This document shows positions 34,802 to 43,395 of a DNA stretch of 64,000 bases, piece after piece. The position numbers and the translations under genes are program-made. Where the stretch lies: NCBI GenBank assembly GCA_012934845.2, contig WNNJ02001624.1, positions 1 to 64,000 of the forward strand, written 5' to 3'. This DNA is from Pomphorhynchus laevis. Lineage: Eukaryota; Acanthocephala; Palaeacanthocephala; Echinorhynchida; Pomphorhynchidae. The notes below the pieces were generated by a model. The model was not told the DNA's origin. It was given only the letters and a program-made list of their open reading frames with translations, and did not search any database. Numbering within the stretch: the first letter of the stretch is position 1; every line of letters starts with the position of its first letter.

Positions 34802-35000
34802 TACTCTGTTCTTAAAATTAAGTGCGAATGTTCGAAGAAAACAATTGTACGATGCGTCTTTGAATAGGTTTTAACAACGGCACTATCCCTAAATTTCTTG
34901 TTTTTGGGGATTGGAGGAAGTAATTCCCGCTCGCCGGTACCCGAAACAAAATCACTAACCTGTAGAACGTTCATTGAGTTAGACGTTTCTATGTTTGAAT
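34741..35000. repeat. 260-bp direct repeat, right copy (LINE 5' end)
   Basis: Repeats 30,297-30,556. On the minus strand it includes the start of ORF1 (MYNSVRYTETTIKISFASEE) and the presumed LINE 5' untranslated region. Sequence diverges abruptly at about 35,000, the likely LINE 5' boundary. Confidence 0.85.
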
Positions 35001-36178
35001 GATCTTGCAGATAGCCAAGAAAAATAAACTACAAATGTACGCCAATTTGTACATGCAGTTCCTGATTTTACGCATTTGCAGGAAATACACTAGGTTCATA
35101 TGTAGTGCGTTTAAATGTACATTAAAACCACTTTCTGTCTATATGAATAAAATACTTAAAGTAATTAAAGCACATTTTAAAAAATATTGCAAGGTAATCG
35201 AAATTAATACTGGTATAAAACACTATTTCAGTATTAATTCTACAAAAGAATTTTTAGAACAGACAAAAGGAATAAATTTTCAAAATATAAATACATACGA
35301 TTTTAGTACGCTTTATACAAATCTAGATTTAGTAGATATTAAAGAAGCGTTAGTAAAATTAATTAACCTTATATTCGGAAAAAGATATACATATATATGT
35401 TATAATAATTATAACGCCTATCTAACAAAAATTAAACCATCAAATAAATATAAATATATGGATAAAATTGAATTAATAGAATCCTTAAATATTTTGATAA
35501 ATCAAAATTATTTAAAAGTAGGGACATCTATATTTAGACAAGTAAAAGGTGTTCCAATGGGTGGTAATAGTAGCCCAATTATAGCTGACTTGTTTTTAAG
35601 CTTTATAGAATATGAATTTGTTCATAACTGTGTAAAAACTAAATCTAAACAATATAAATATATGAAATATATGTTTCGATACATTGATGATATATGTGTA
35701 TTTAATTCTAATAATTTTTATTCAATTAGTGAACACATTTATCCAGAAAGCCTTATTCTTAACAAAACCAATATTAATGATAAAGAAGGTGTATATCTAG
35801 ATATGAACATTAAATTAACATTAACTAAAACTTTTATTAATTTATATCGTACAGATGACATATTTAAATTTACAAGAAACATATTTTTGCATGAGCATTC
35901 CATATAATATAAAATATAATACATTAAACAATGAAATTTTAAGAATTGCAACAATATGTAATGATATTGGCTTTCTTCAAAATCATTTAAATAATTTAAT
36001 AGATACATATTTTAAACTAGGTTACTATAAAAATAACATCAAGCAGAAAATAGTAAAATATATAAATCAACACAATAATATAAAGAATAAATTTAAACTC
36101 TCAAGTGGCAAATTTTTATGGATGGATAATAAATACAGGGGTTCTCATTTTTATAGACACCTTTTCTCATTTTTATAG
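34999..36178 (+). pseudogene. Naiad-like PLE reverse transcriptase (copy 2)
   Basis: The 302-residue stretch runs from PLSVYMNKILKVIKAHF through TYDFSTLYTNLDL (motif A), VKGVPMGGNSSPIIADLF (motif B) and MFRYIDDICVFN (catalytic YIDD) to GVYLDMNIKL. An 8-base deletion relative to copy 1 shifts the frame near HEHS, and the remaining 107 residues continue in another frame to WMDNK. The first residues (before about 35,089) are non-PLE junction sequence. The TAA stop of copy 1 is replaced by transposon sequence. Confidence 0.85.
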
Positions 36179-36320
36179 ACACCTTTTCTTTTTTTATAGA
36201 CACCTTTTTGCATTTTTATAGACACCTTTTCCTCATTTTTATAGACACCTTTTCTCATTTTTATAGACACCTTTTCTCATTTTTATAGACACCTTTTTGC
36301 ATTTTTATAGACACCTTTTG
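36136..36320. repeat. Left transposon end: eight iterations of a ~23-bp motif
   Basis: Eight copies of TTTTTATAGACACCTTTT with spacers CTCA, CTT, TGCA or CCTCA. They are the mirror of the right end. Probably repeated transposase-binding sites. Confidence 0.93.
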
Positions 36321-36375
36321 TAAAAAAACAGGCCAAATTTCATAATATAAATAAAAAATAAAACATATTTATTGA

Positions 36376-37446
36376 TCAGATAAAGTCTACCTTTGCCAAT
36401 GCTTTAACAATCCATCTTCTCATATCACGGAAATAACCAACAGTTATGAAATCCACTTCTTGTAAAGTCTCTTCAACAGTGACTATAAGCCCAGAAACCG
36501 TTGTAGACCTTTCTTTTCTCTTTACATGTGCCTTCAAGCATGAAAAAAATTCTTCTATTGGATTCAACTGAGGAGAATACGGAGGCAAAAATTTTAGTAT
36601 ATAATTTTTTCTGGCAAATGCTTCACTAACTTCTGCTGTCTTATGTATGGAAGCATTATCCATAACAATAAACTTTCTTTGAAGGGGATCTAAAGATGGA
36701 AGCTTGTTATTTATAAAGGATAATAAATCTGAAGATTTAAAACTTCCTACTTTCAATTCATATGCAAGGACACCTCCTGTAGTTATTGCACATAAAAGTG
36801 AAACGTTTACACCTTTTGAATTGGGAACGCTGATATAACTCTTAGTATTCCTTGGAGAGTATCCTAAGTTTTGGTGCATGTGGAGATTAAATCCCGATTC
36901 GTCGAGGAAAATCAGTTGTTCGTCATTGATAATCTGTAGTTGTTTAGCATAAAGAGCCCTTACAACTTTATTTTCGTTGCTGTTTCTATTGATTGGTACC
37001 AATGTAAGTGTTTTCCTGGTGTAATTCATTTTATCTTTAATTATTCTGGAAACTGTTGATACGGAATAAGATACAGTAGGGTTGTAAGTATCAAGCTTAT
37101 CTTTTATAGACGCAAGAGTTATTACAGGATTGGAAGCAATCTCTAGTGCTATTATATTCTTTTCGAAAGAATAATCCTTTATAGCCATAATTTTCTTTTC
37201 TGCTGATGATTTAAATGTGGAGAGATCGTTAAATTCACCTGTAAGATATCTTTTGTACATTTTATGTACTGTGCTCTTAGATAAGTTAAGCAAGTCAGGT
37301 AGTTGTTTCATTTTAAACTCGCCACTTAGCAATCCTTTAAAATATTCAACCATTGTCTTCGTAATCATCTGACGTGTCTTGCGTATGTACGTAGTTCTTT
37401 CACCTTCTTCATTGACATTTGTTCTTTGTTCGTCTTCGGAAAACAT
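36376..37446 (-). CDS. DD34E-type IS630/Tc1-mariner transposase, intact
   Basis: 356 residues, M at 37,446. N-terminal helix-turn-helix region (about residues 25-75) includes PDLLNLSKSTVHKMYKRYL. A second helical segment follows, with NPTVSYSVSTVSRIIKDKM (about 125-145). The catalytic core has D in IFLDESGFN, D in FIVMDNASIHK, and E in PPYSPQLNPIEEFFS, with 34 residues between the second D and the E. The enzyme would bind the terminal repeats, excise the element and insert it at TA. No stop or frameshift interrupts it. Catalytic residues are all present. Confidence 0.93.
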   Translation of the reverse strand: MFSEDEQRTNVNEEGERTTYIRKTRQMITKTMVEYFKGLLSGEFKMKQLPDLLNLSKSTVHKMYKRYLTGEFNDLSTFKSSAEKKIMAIKDYSFEKNIIALEIASNPVITLASIKDKLDTYNPTVSYSVSTVSRIIKDKMNYTRKTLTLVPINRNSNENKVVRALYAKQLQIINDEQLIFLDESGFNLHMHQNLGYSPRNTKSYISVPNSKGVNVSLLCAITTGGVLAYELKVGSFKSSDLLSFINNKLPSLDPLQRKFIVMDNASIHKTAEVSEAFARKNYILKFLPPYSPQLNPIEEFFSCLKAHVKRKERSTTVSGLIVTVEETLQEVDFITVGYFRDMRRWIVKALAKVDFI

Positions 37447-37479
37447 AATTAAGGGCTTAAAAAATATTTCTTATTTTTG

Positions 37480-37643
37480 AGAAAAGGTGTCTATAAAAAT
37501 GAGAAAAGGTGTCTATAAAAATGCAAAAAGGTGTCTATAAAAATGAGAAAAGGTGTCTATAAAAATGAGAAAAGGTGTCTATAAAAATGCAAAAAGGTGT
37601 CTATAAAAATAAGAAAAGGTGTCTATAAAAATGAGAACCCCTG
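37480..37643. repeat. Right transposon end: seven iterations of the same motif
   Basis: Seven copies of AAAAGGTGTCTATAAAAA, inverted relative to the left end, finishing GAGAACCCCTG. One fewer than on the left. Confidence 0.93.
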
Positions 37644-37713
37644 TAATATACTTTGTATTAGAATAAGATACTAGATAGTTATTTCAGAGGAAATTCATCA
37701 TTAGCATGTATTT

Positions 37714-37783
37714 GGCCCCGCTGCTATGTTGGGTAGAGGAGTTAGGGGCCGAAACCTGATAGCATAGCAGTTCCTCCTGATGA
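37714..37783 (+). promoter_or_regulatory. Pseudoknot-like element in the PLE 3' region (copy 2)
   Basis: GGCCCC (37,714-37,719) can pair with GGGGCC (37,745-37,750). GCTGCTATG (37,720-37,728) can pair with CATAGCAG (37,763-37,770). The two helices interlock as an H-type pseudoknot. GAAAC follows the first helix and CTGATGA lies at 37,777-37,783. The same block is at 28.56 and 60.18 kb, and in decayed form at 55.43 kb. Catalytic or primer role unknown. Confidence 0.6.
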
Positions 37784-37989
37784 CCTCTAATTCCTTATTC
37801 TGATACAACGTCTGTTATTTATTAGTCAATTCATAAAAATGACGTTTATTTTAAATTTTATTTTTTAACTTGATTTAAATTATAGAAAATCTAAAAACAA
37901 TTATTAATATTATTAAAATTCGATTTAGCATTATTATGTTTTGTTTAGTTTATAATTATTTTAAATACGTAGACTCAGTTAGCTGATTT

Positions 37990-38430
37990 TATTTGCTCGT
38001 TGTCTGTTGTAACTACAGCACAATACAACCACGCACTGTGCTGTAGGTGGCTTACCGCGCATTGTCGTAAAACTCAATTCTTTTATCGAATTGATGATTG
38101 TGTATATTATTGTATGGGAGTGTAACGAGCGTGGAGGTGAGTTCAACTAGCGTGATAAGTCATCTGCAAGTCGTTAGTCGTTGTAAGTAAAAATATATAA
38201 GACAATTTTTTAACCCAATGAATAATAAATAATGAATTATTAATATAATAATAAATGAAATATTAAATCTAATAAATTTTTCTAATAAATTAATCTAAAA
38301 CAAAAAAATTTAAGAGCTTAAACACACAATATTAATCAATTTCAGGTCTCTGTTATAAAAACTTACAATTAAAGAAGCGGTAGAAAAGGAGAAACCGCAA
38401 CATCATTTCACGTAAATTACACGTATTATC
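37990..38430. other. No gene seen
   Basis: Between the PLE end and the next element. Contains CAGCACAATACAACC and a nearby GTGCTGTAG (weak dyad), then AT-rich sequence. Confidence 0.4.
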
Positions 38431-38432
38431 TC

Positions 38433-40285
38433 ATGCCAGTTGATTGGCATCCTACACGAGATAATGACTTTCCCAGTCTGGTCAAGAAAACAAATTATGA
38501 ATCATCCGGGTATATTCGGGATGAGATCGTGTCGGAAAAAGACAATGCAGCGTGTGTTGTCGACGTTTCTGCTTTACTTCCTATGGACAAATACGCCGGA
38601 ATGGTTCATCTCAAGGTTGTCCCGGTTCTGGTCAAACTACTACTTCCATGAATAATTCAGCATCACTTGATTCTCAGCATGACAACACACTTTCAGGAGA
38701 GCAATGGGAAACCTCGTTATTGGGACGCTACCAGTCCGGTCGGTGCGAAGGATTCCCAGATCATCAGGTAACTACTACTCTTTCGAGCATACTCTCTGAT
38801 ATTACGAGAGACTACAGGAGGGAAGATGCTTGGATCAAACTGTTGATGTTCGCAAGATAAGTTATATGCGTGCATGTAATATATAAGGAAAAATGCAATC
38901 ACAGTTTGCCTCATAAGATAAAATAGGCATGTCTCAAATTCGTTGATATGCACCCTCGTCAGTTGATGACACTTTTGTGCGAAAGCGCGACAGACTCGGT
39001 AGCCAAACCAAAGTAGACAGTCGCGAGGCCAATAAAAGTCTTCGTCACAGAGTTTCGGAAATCGAGTTTTGTCAGATGTTCTCAGTCCACTACATATAAA
39101 AGATTTGACTGGTTCATCGTGCGGGCTTTTAGTTTATCGCCTAGTTCAATCCTTGGCTGAATTCACCACCGACGTGCTAAAAGGTAGTGTGTCGTAATCT
39201 ATAAGATATTTCTTCAGCGGCGCAAAACTGATGCATTACAGAAACCTAATGGTAATGTTCGTCCGATTGCTGTGGGTTATACGTTGCTGTGAGTTGTACA
39301 GTGACGTTATATAACTGCCGGCATATTTGTCCTCAATCGCCGGCACGTTGGTTCTCGTAAAAACATTGGTGGACCAAACCTTGAAGTAAACACCGGAGTG
39401 GAATGCGCAGATATCCAAAATGACGTGCACAGATGGGCCGCTGTGTGCGGGGAAGAGTCGCCAAAGGAATAGCATAAACAAAAACGTTGGTATCGTCTCA
39501 TGCACATGATCGCTAGTAGTTCACTCTTGTTTGAAGTCGATTCTGCTAAATGTCGAGCTAGACTGCCCGGAGAGGTAGGCAGAAACTCTGGAGCTTTCCT
39601 GACGGCACTTCCAATCTCGGCGGTTGGCAGCAGATTAGACGACGTATATTTCACAATAGTCGTGGCTCTACGACTCAGAATCATACTTAGCGGGGAATCC
39701 ACATGTGGATGTGTAAATACCAGCGACGCATGGACTTGCACAGTCCAGACGGTACAAGTCCAGACGGTGCAAGCCCGTCTGGACTTTCAAAACAGCAAAT
39801 CACGGCACACTCGACACTCCGCGTTGAACCACATAATTCGAATGGCTTTGTCTTCAGGAGGGATACCTTCTCGATTAGAGCCGGTCGGATTGTGTCGCAG
39901 CGATGGCAATCGACCGGATATGGAACTTTGTTCATTGAAAGAAAGGTAAAATACTAATTTGGGACGCTACCTGTATAAACCATCTAGCGGCGAGTAACGA
40001 AAGTAAAGCAGTTATTCGAACCGGTGAGGTAAGCGCTTTTGAAGAATGCAAAAAAAAGTAAAAGTTCAGACAGATCGATAACAGGATCTATGCATTTGTT
40101 CCAGTAGTTGTTTAGTCGTTTCGGAGTCTTTTTTAAGGAAACTTCATATTTTATCGAAGAGATCGGAAAGATGATGTCCGGGACAACAGGTGAAATTTGA
40201 TCAACGGCTTTCATCAAGCAGCGATTAAACGTACCATTAAGCGAGGCAATGCCACTTGTATACTCTAGTGCCTTAGCGATCAATC
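38433..40285 (+). mobile_element. Reverse transcriptase element with PD-(D/E)XK-like C-terminus, decayed
   Basis: On the + strand: a zinc-finger-like start (38.43-38.66 kb), DGLSP-like segment (about 39,085), ALQKPNGNVRPIAVGYTL (RT fingers, about 39,230-39,290), then the region before the endonuclease with ALPISAVGSRLDD and VALRLRI (39,500-39,680), CGCVNTSDAW, GGIPSRLEPVGLCRSDGNRP (39,860-39,920), and YAFVPVVV...KRGNATCI (about 40,080-40,260). A minus-strand copy lies at 55.6-57.4 kb. I know this RT plus RPDG-endonuclease layout from many invertebrate genomes but cannot name the clade. A large internal deletion removes the RT catalytic box. Confidence 0.7.
39500..39949 (+). pseudogene. Pre-endonuclease and PD-(D/E)XK-like part
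   Basis: 149-residue frame starting SSLLFEVDSAKCRARLPGEV, with LTALPISAVGSRLDD, VALRLRI, the cysteine pair CGCVNTSDAW, and EPVGLCRSDGNRPDMEL, where the family has EPxGLxRxDGxRPDG. A duplicated 18-base TCCAGACGGT unit inserts TVQTVQVQTVQ. The nuclease active-site strand (WDAT) continues at 39,960 in another frame. Confidence 0.65.
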
Positions 40286-40299
40286 AGTTACCGATTTTT

Positions 40300-41600
40300 A
40301 TAATGGATAAAAATGCCTCAGAGTTAAAGACTACAATCATAACGTATTTTAAAATTATTTATATTAATATCAAGTCAAAATTTAAACTTAAAATTTAAAA
40401 AATCGATCTTTTAAAAAAGATTGATTTTAGAAATCAATTTATTTTATTTAAAAATAAATTGAATCGTAAATATGTATGCATGTTATTAAATTTGTATGCA
40501 TGTTTTGTTTTTCGGGATATTCTTTTTAAGTTAAAAAGAGGAGTACATCAATTCTGGTATTTTAGGATAAATGTAAACTATCAGAATTTTTTTGAACATT
40601 TGAAATTTTAATCCTGCTGATGATAGCACGAGCTATCAAAATATCGTACTTTTAAATGAAGTGTAATCTTTTCTTCGTTTCTTTAATACTATCTAATCGA
40701 CAATGGGAGGGGATTTTGGATTTCGTGTGCTTATTTAAATAAAATATAAAAAGAATTCCTTTAGGAATGATCTTTAGACATACGGTACAGTAATTGGAGT
40801 AATCTACGATTTGCAAATTTTACAAAAAACTATAGCAGCTTTTAGAATATAAAGTTTGGTCACAGTACATATTTTTATAAATTGTTTGTCAACATTTCAT
40901 TTTATCGTGTCTTGCTTTTTCCCCGAGAATAAAAAACAATTAAACTATTTATAAATTTCGCCAATGCAATTGGCTTTAGCTAAAAAAATTCTGAGAAAAC
41001 ATTTTTTCTGAAAAGTTAAATTGCATTGACCAAAATTTATTATTTAAGTTGATTCGAGTTTTGTTTCTCGGGGGAACTCTAGATATGATTAAATTTATTA
41101 CGTAGGTAATTATTTATTATATAGCGTTATGTAACACTGACTTTTATGTTATCTTCTTTGAAAATGTAAGTATAAAACTTAATATTCGTCATTTAGATAT
41201 CAAGCGCAATGTGCATGGGATTCTTTCAGAATGTCTGTGTTCATTATAAACAAAAGTCCTTTAAATTACGTAATGAAATAATTCATGCCTTATTTGATAC
41301 CAAAGCTACAAAGTACAATATGATCGTCCAGAATTGGAAATATTTCGTTTTTTCAGAAAAGGTTCGTTTGCTTTGGTAATATAGAATATATATGGCTTAT
41401 ATAATCACAATAATGTAAGCAGTTTCAGATATTCTTTCGTTGCGTTGCTTTAATAAGTGTTTTTGTTTGCTTAATTATCTAGGCGTTTTATAATTTTTAC
41501 TGTAAATTTATTATGAAGTCTCCATAACTTACTTGATTGATTGCAGGTAGTGCTGATAGTTTAAAAATTCGTGTAGAAAGCTATTTTGCTGCACAAAAAA
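40300..41600. other. AT-rich stretch, no gene
   Basis: No open frame of note and no repeat shared with the rest of the window apart from the tail cassette at 40,617. Very low GC. Confidence 0.5.
40617..40641 (+). other. PLE-type tail with degenerate hammerhead boxes
   Basis: CTGATGATAGC-ACGA-GCTATC-AAAATATCG: intact CTGATGA and a perfect GATAGC/GCTATC hairpin, but the expected GAAA reads CAAA. Orphan PLE end. Confidence 0.45.
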
Positions 41601-41623
41601 AACATAAAGTTAATATTTATTAA

Positions 41624-41654
41624 GCTTTCGGTAATCGTCTGTTACCATCATTAG
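41624..41654 (-). ncRNA. Hammerhead-like tail cassette of the 41.7-43.4 kb PLE
   Basis: Minus strand: CTAATGAT, GGTAA-CAGACGA-TTACC, GAAAGC. Perfect 5-bp stem II and intact GAAA, one change in the first box. It lies 80 bases after the stop codon of the GIY-YIG domain, so it is the 3' end of that element. Confidence 0.55.
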
Positions 41655-41733
41655 AAAATCTGGAATAAAATAAACATAAAACGTTAAATATAATGAAAAT
41701 ATGTAGTAGTAATTAGTGAAATTATTTCGGATA

Positions 41734-42090
41734 TCAAAACACCTTAAGTGATCTAACGAATCTCTCGTCATTCGCATTAAGCTTAAGAGTCATTTCTTTT
41801 ATTAATAGAGATTCCAACAGCTGTAGATCTTCATTACGTATGTTTCGGAAAATTACGTTTGTGCTGTTGGAAATTTCTTGAATTGTAGACACTCTTTTGT
41901 GTACATCTTCAAAGTGTTTTCGGATCGCAACATTGTATGTATGTTGGCGAATTCTGTCTCGCAAGAGTTGAGTTGTGTAGCCTATATATGTGTTCCCGGC
42001 CTTACATCCGGGTTCAGAGCAATTGAATTGATACACAACTTTGCAAATTTCGTCCTTTGTTCGTTGGTTCCTGATTATTAAAGATTTCAA
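41734..42090 (-). pseudogene. PLE GIY-YIG endonuclease, open
   Basis: 118 residues with KVVYQFNCSEPGCKAGNTYI, YIGYTTQLLRDRIRQHTYN, HFEDVHKRV and the C-terminal LLESLLIKEMTLKLNANDER. Knuckle Cys residues, YIG, catalytic Arg (LRDRIRQH) and terminal Glu (ESLLI) are all visible. This domain is intact although the RT is not. Confidence 0.88.
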
Positions 42091-42147
42091 TTTTCTGCAC
42101 TTGTAGTATATGCGTAGCGTTATTGCCTTTTATGACCTTATACATCT

Positions 42148-42729
42148 TTATACTATGCCTCCTAATGTGCTTTCGTCCTTCTGGTATTGACACCTATACT
42201 GGTTCCCGTAGTAAAGGTAAACTGTATCTGTCGCGTTCGATAACTTTTCGGGTTTGATCACTTTTAAGTTGACAAAATTCTTTATCGTTTTGCCTATAAT
42301 GCATGTTGGATAAATGTTATTTGTGAAGAGCTGCTTTATGCGCTTTATTTCTTGATCGAATGTTTGCCAGTCTGAGCTTAATAAATATGCACGATATATC
42401 ATACCTTGTAAAGCGCTTATTTTGTGTTGGTAAGGGCAGACGCTACAGTAGTTGATGTACGTGCCATCATTTGTGCTCTTCATGTACATTTTGTGCCTTA
42501 GCTTCGTGTCTTGCCGTTCCCTTTCTACATCAAGGAAGGCTAATTTTGAATTTGTCTCGAATTGAATTTTGGCGAACAACATTCTCTCCACATGCCCTAT
42601 ATAAAAGTTGGCGACAGTTGATCCGAGGACACATCCCATAGAGACGTCGTCAATTTGTCTATATAGTGTTTTCTTATCGTAAAACTCGAAAATGTACTCA
42701 CTTAAACACGTTTTTAGCAATTGTCGCAT
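42148..42729 (-). pseudogene. PLE RT, motif B and palm end
   Basis: 193 residues: YRQIDDVSMGCVLGSTVANF is motif B (family QxxGxxMGSPLGPTLAN), then FETNSKLAFLDVER (palm-end FLDV), and the thumb with YPTCIIGKTIKNFVN. The stretch between them that should hold the catalytic YVDD is deleted, so this copy cannot encode an active enzyme. Confidence 0.85.
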
Positions 42730-43073
42730 GTGTGTTTACCTTATATTGGGGATGCTTATTGTAAATAGTTACGGTAGATATTTTTCTCTATAATTTCAAT
42801 GCACTTATCAATTAGCATATTGGTAAAATAATTTTAACATCGTGCGAAACCATTATCCCATGCGCTTAACTATATTTTATCATATAGACAAATTCGAAGT
42901 TAGACTTTCATTCATATGTGTTTGGTATAAAAGGCTTTATTATCTTATTCAATGTTTTTAAAATGGCATAGGTCGGCGTGCTAATAGTTGATATGATCGG
43001 CGTAGTTCTGGGTTTGCTCGGTCTTTATGGATCTTAGGAGTAACAAATATGTAAACTAATCTGTAATGACGAG

Positions 43074-43373
43074 TTATCTTTTCAGTAAGTTTGCGACATT
43101 GTCCGCAGGTGTTTGCGACTTGTTGATTTCTGATATAATTTTGTTAATCGTCGAAATTAACTTTTTTATAAAAGATTTTTCATTTACCTGTATTTCCTTG
43201 AATTTTGTTTTGTCTTGAAGAATAGTGTTTAGTTTCCAAACATAGTCATCTCTTTTCATAATTACAATTGTCGAACTTTTGTCAGCTTTGCGTATACTGA
43301 ATTTTTTAATTTCGCAAAATTCACGGAGTTTGCGGTAGTCTTCTTTTGTCAATAAGTCTTGTGTGTGATCCAT
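43074..43373 (-). pseudogene. PLE segment upstream of RT
   Basis: 99 residues with LTKEDYRKLREFCEIKKFSI and IRKADKSSTIVIMKRDDYVW. The (I/V)RKADKxxxIVxMxRxDY box is a hallmark of canonical PLEs. It is open across its length. Confidence 0.85.
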
Positions 43374-43395
43374 TGGGTCGTTAAGACCGAATGAT

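Larger units (their letters stand above)
31369..34990 (-). mobile_element. Jockey/I-type LINE with CCHC ORF1, APE and RT, decayed
   Basis: Minus-strand order: ORF1 with zinc knuckles (34,801-33,887), APE-type endonuclease piece (33,627-33,298), linker (32,994-32,743), RT (32,563-31,727), C-terminal segment (31,671-31,369). Region length (3.6 kb) is near that of a LINE lacking some internal sequence. Its GC content is clearly higher than the flanking AT-rich PLEs. Multiple interruptions mean it is inactive. It is flanked by inverted Naiad-like PLE copies. Confidence 0.85.
36136..37643 (-). mobile_element. Complete-looking Tc1/mariner (IS630-type) transposon with iterated terminal motifs
   Basis: 1,508 bp, bounded by TA duplications (36,134-36,135 and 37,644-37,645) and perfect outer inverted repeats starting CAGGGGTTCTCATTTTTATA. 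It interrupts PLE copy 2. Copies 1 and 3 of the PLE (28.69 and 60.32 kb) show the uninterrupted site with one TA. One long intact transposase ORF fills the interior on the minus strand. An intact ORF and clean ends suggest recent insertion. Confidence 0.95.
35089..37990 (+). mobile_element. Naiad-like Penelope-like element, copy 2 (plus), 5'-truncated, with nested transposon
   Basis: Begins inside the RT coding region near TTCATATGTAGTGCG, homologous to 29,775 on the other strand, and ends at CGTAGACTCAGTTAGCTGA (37,968-37,986). Most of the RT is open. The copy is interrupted by a DNA transposon at 36,136-37,643. With copy 1 it forms a large inverted pair around the LINE. The two differ by few substitutions, so both are fairly young. 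Confidence 0.85.
41600..43395 (-). mobile_element. Penelope-like element (RT then GIY-YIG), decayed
   Basis: Minus-strand order: region before RT with KKFSIRKADKSSTIVIMKRD (43,373-43,074), RT remnants (42,729-42,148), GIY-YIG (42,090-41,734), and tail cassette (41,654-41,624). The 5' side meets the 359-bp tandem repeat at about 43,395. A segment between motif A and motif B is missing or scrambled. Confidence 0.88.

Noticed and set aside
37700-37790. HDV-like or twister ribozyme in the Naiad-like 3' region
   Set aside because: The interlocking helices recall HDV-like folds, but no P3 or P4 hairpin is present and the twister conserved residues are absent.
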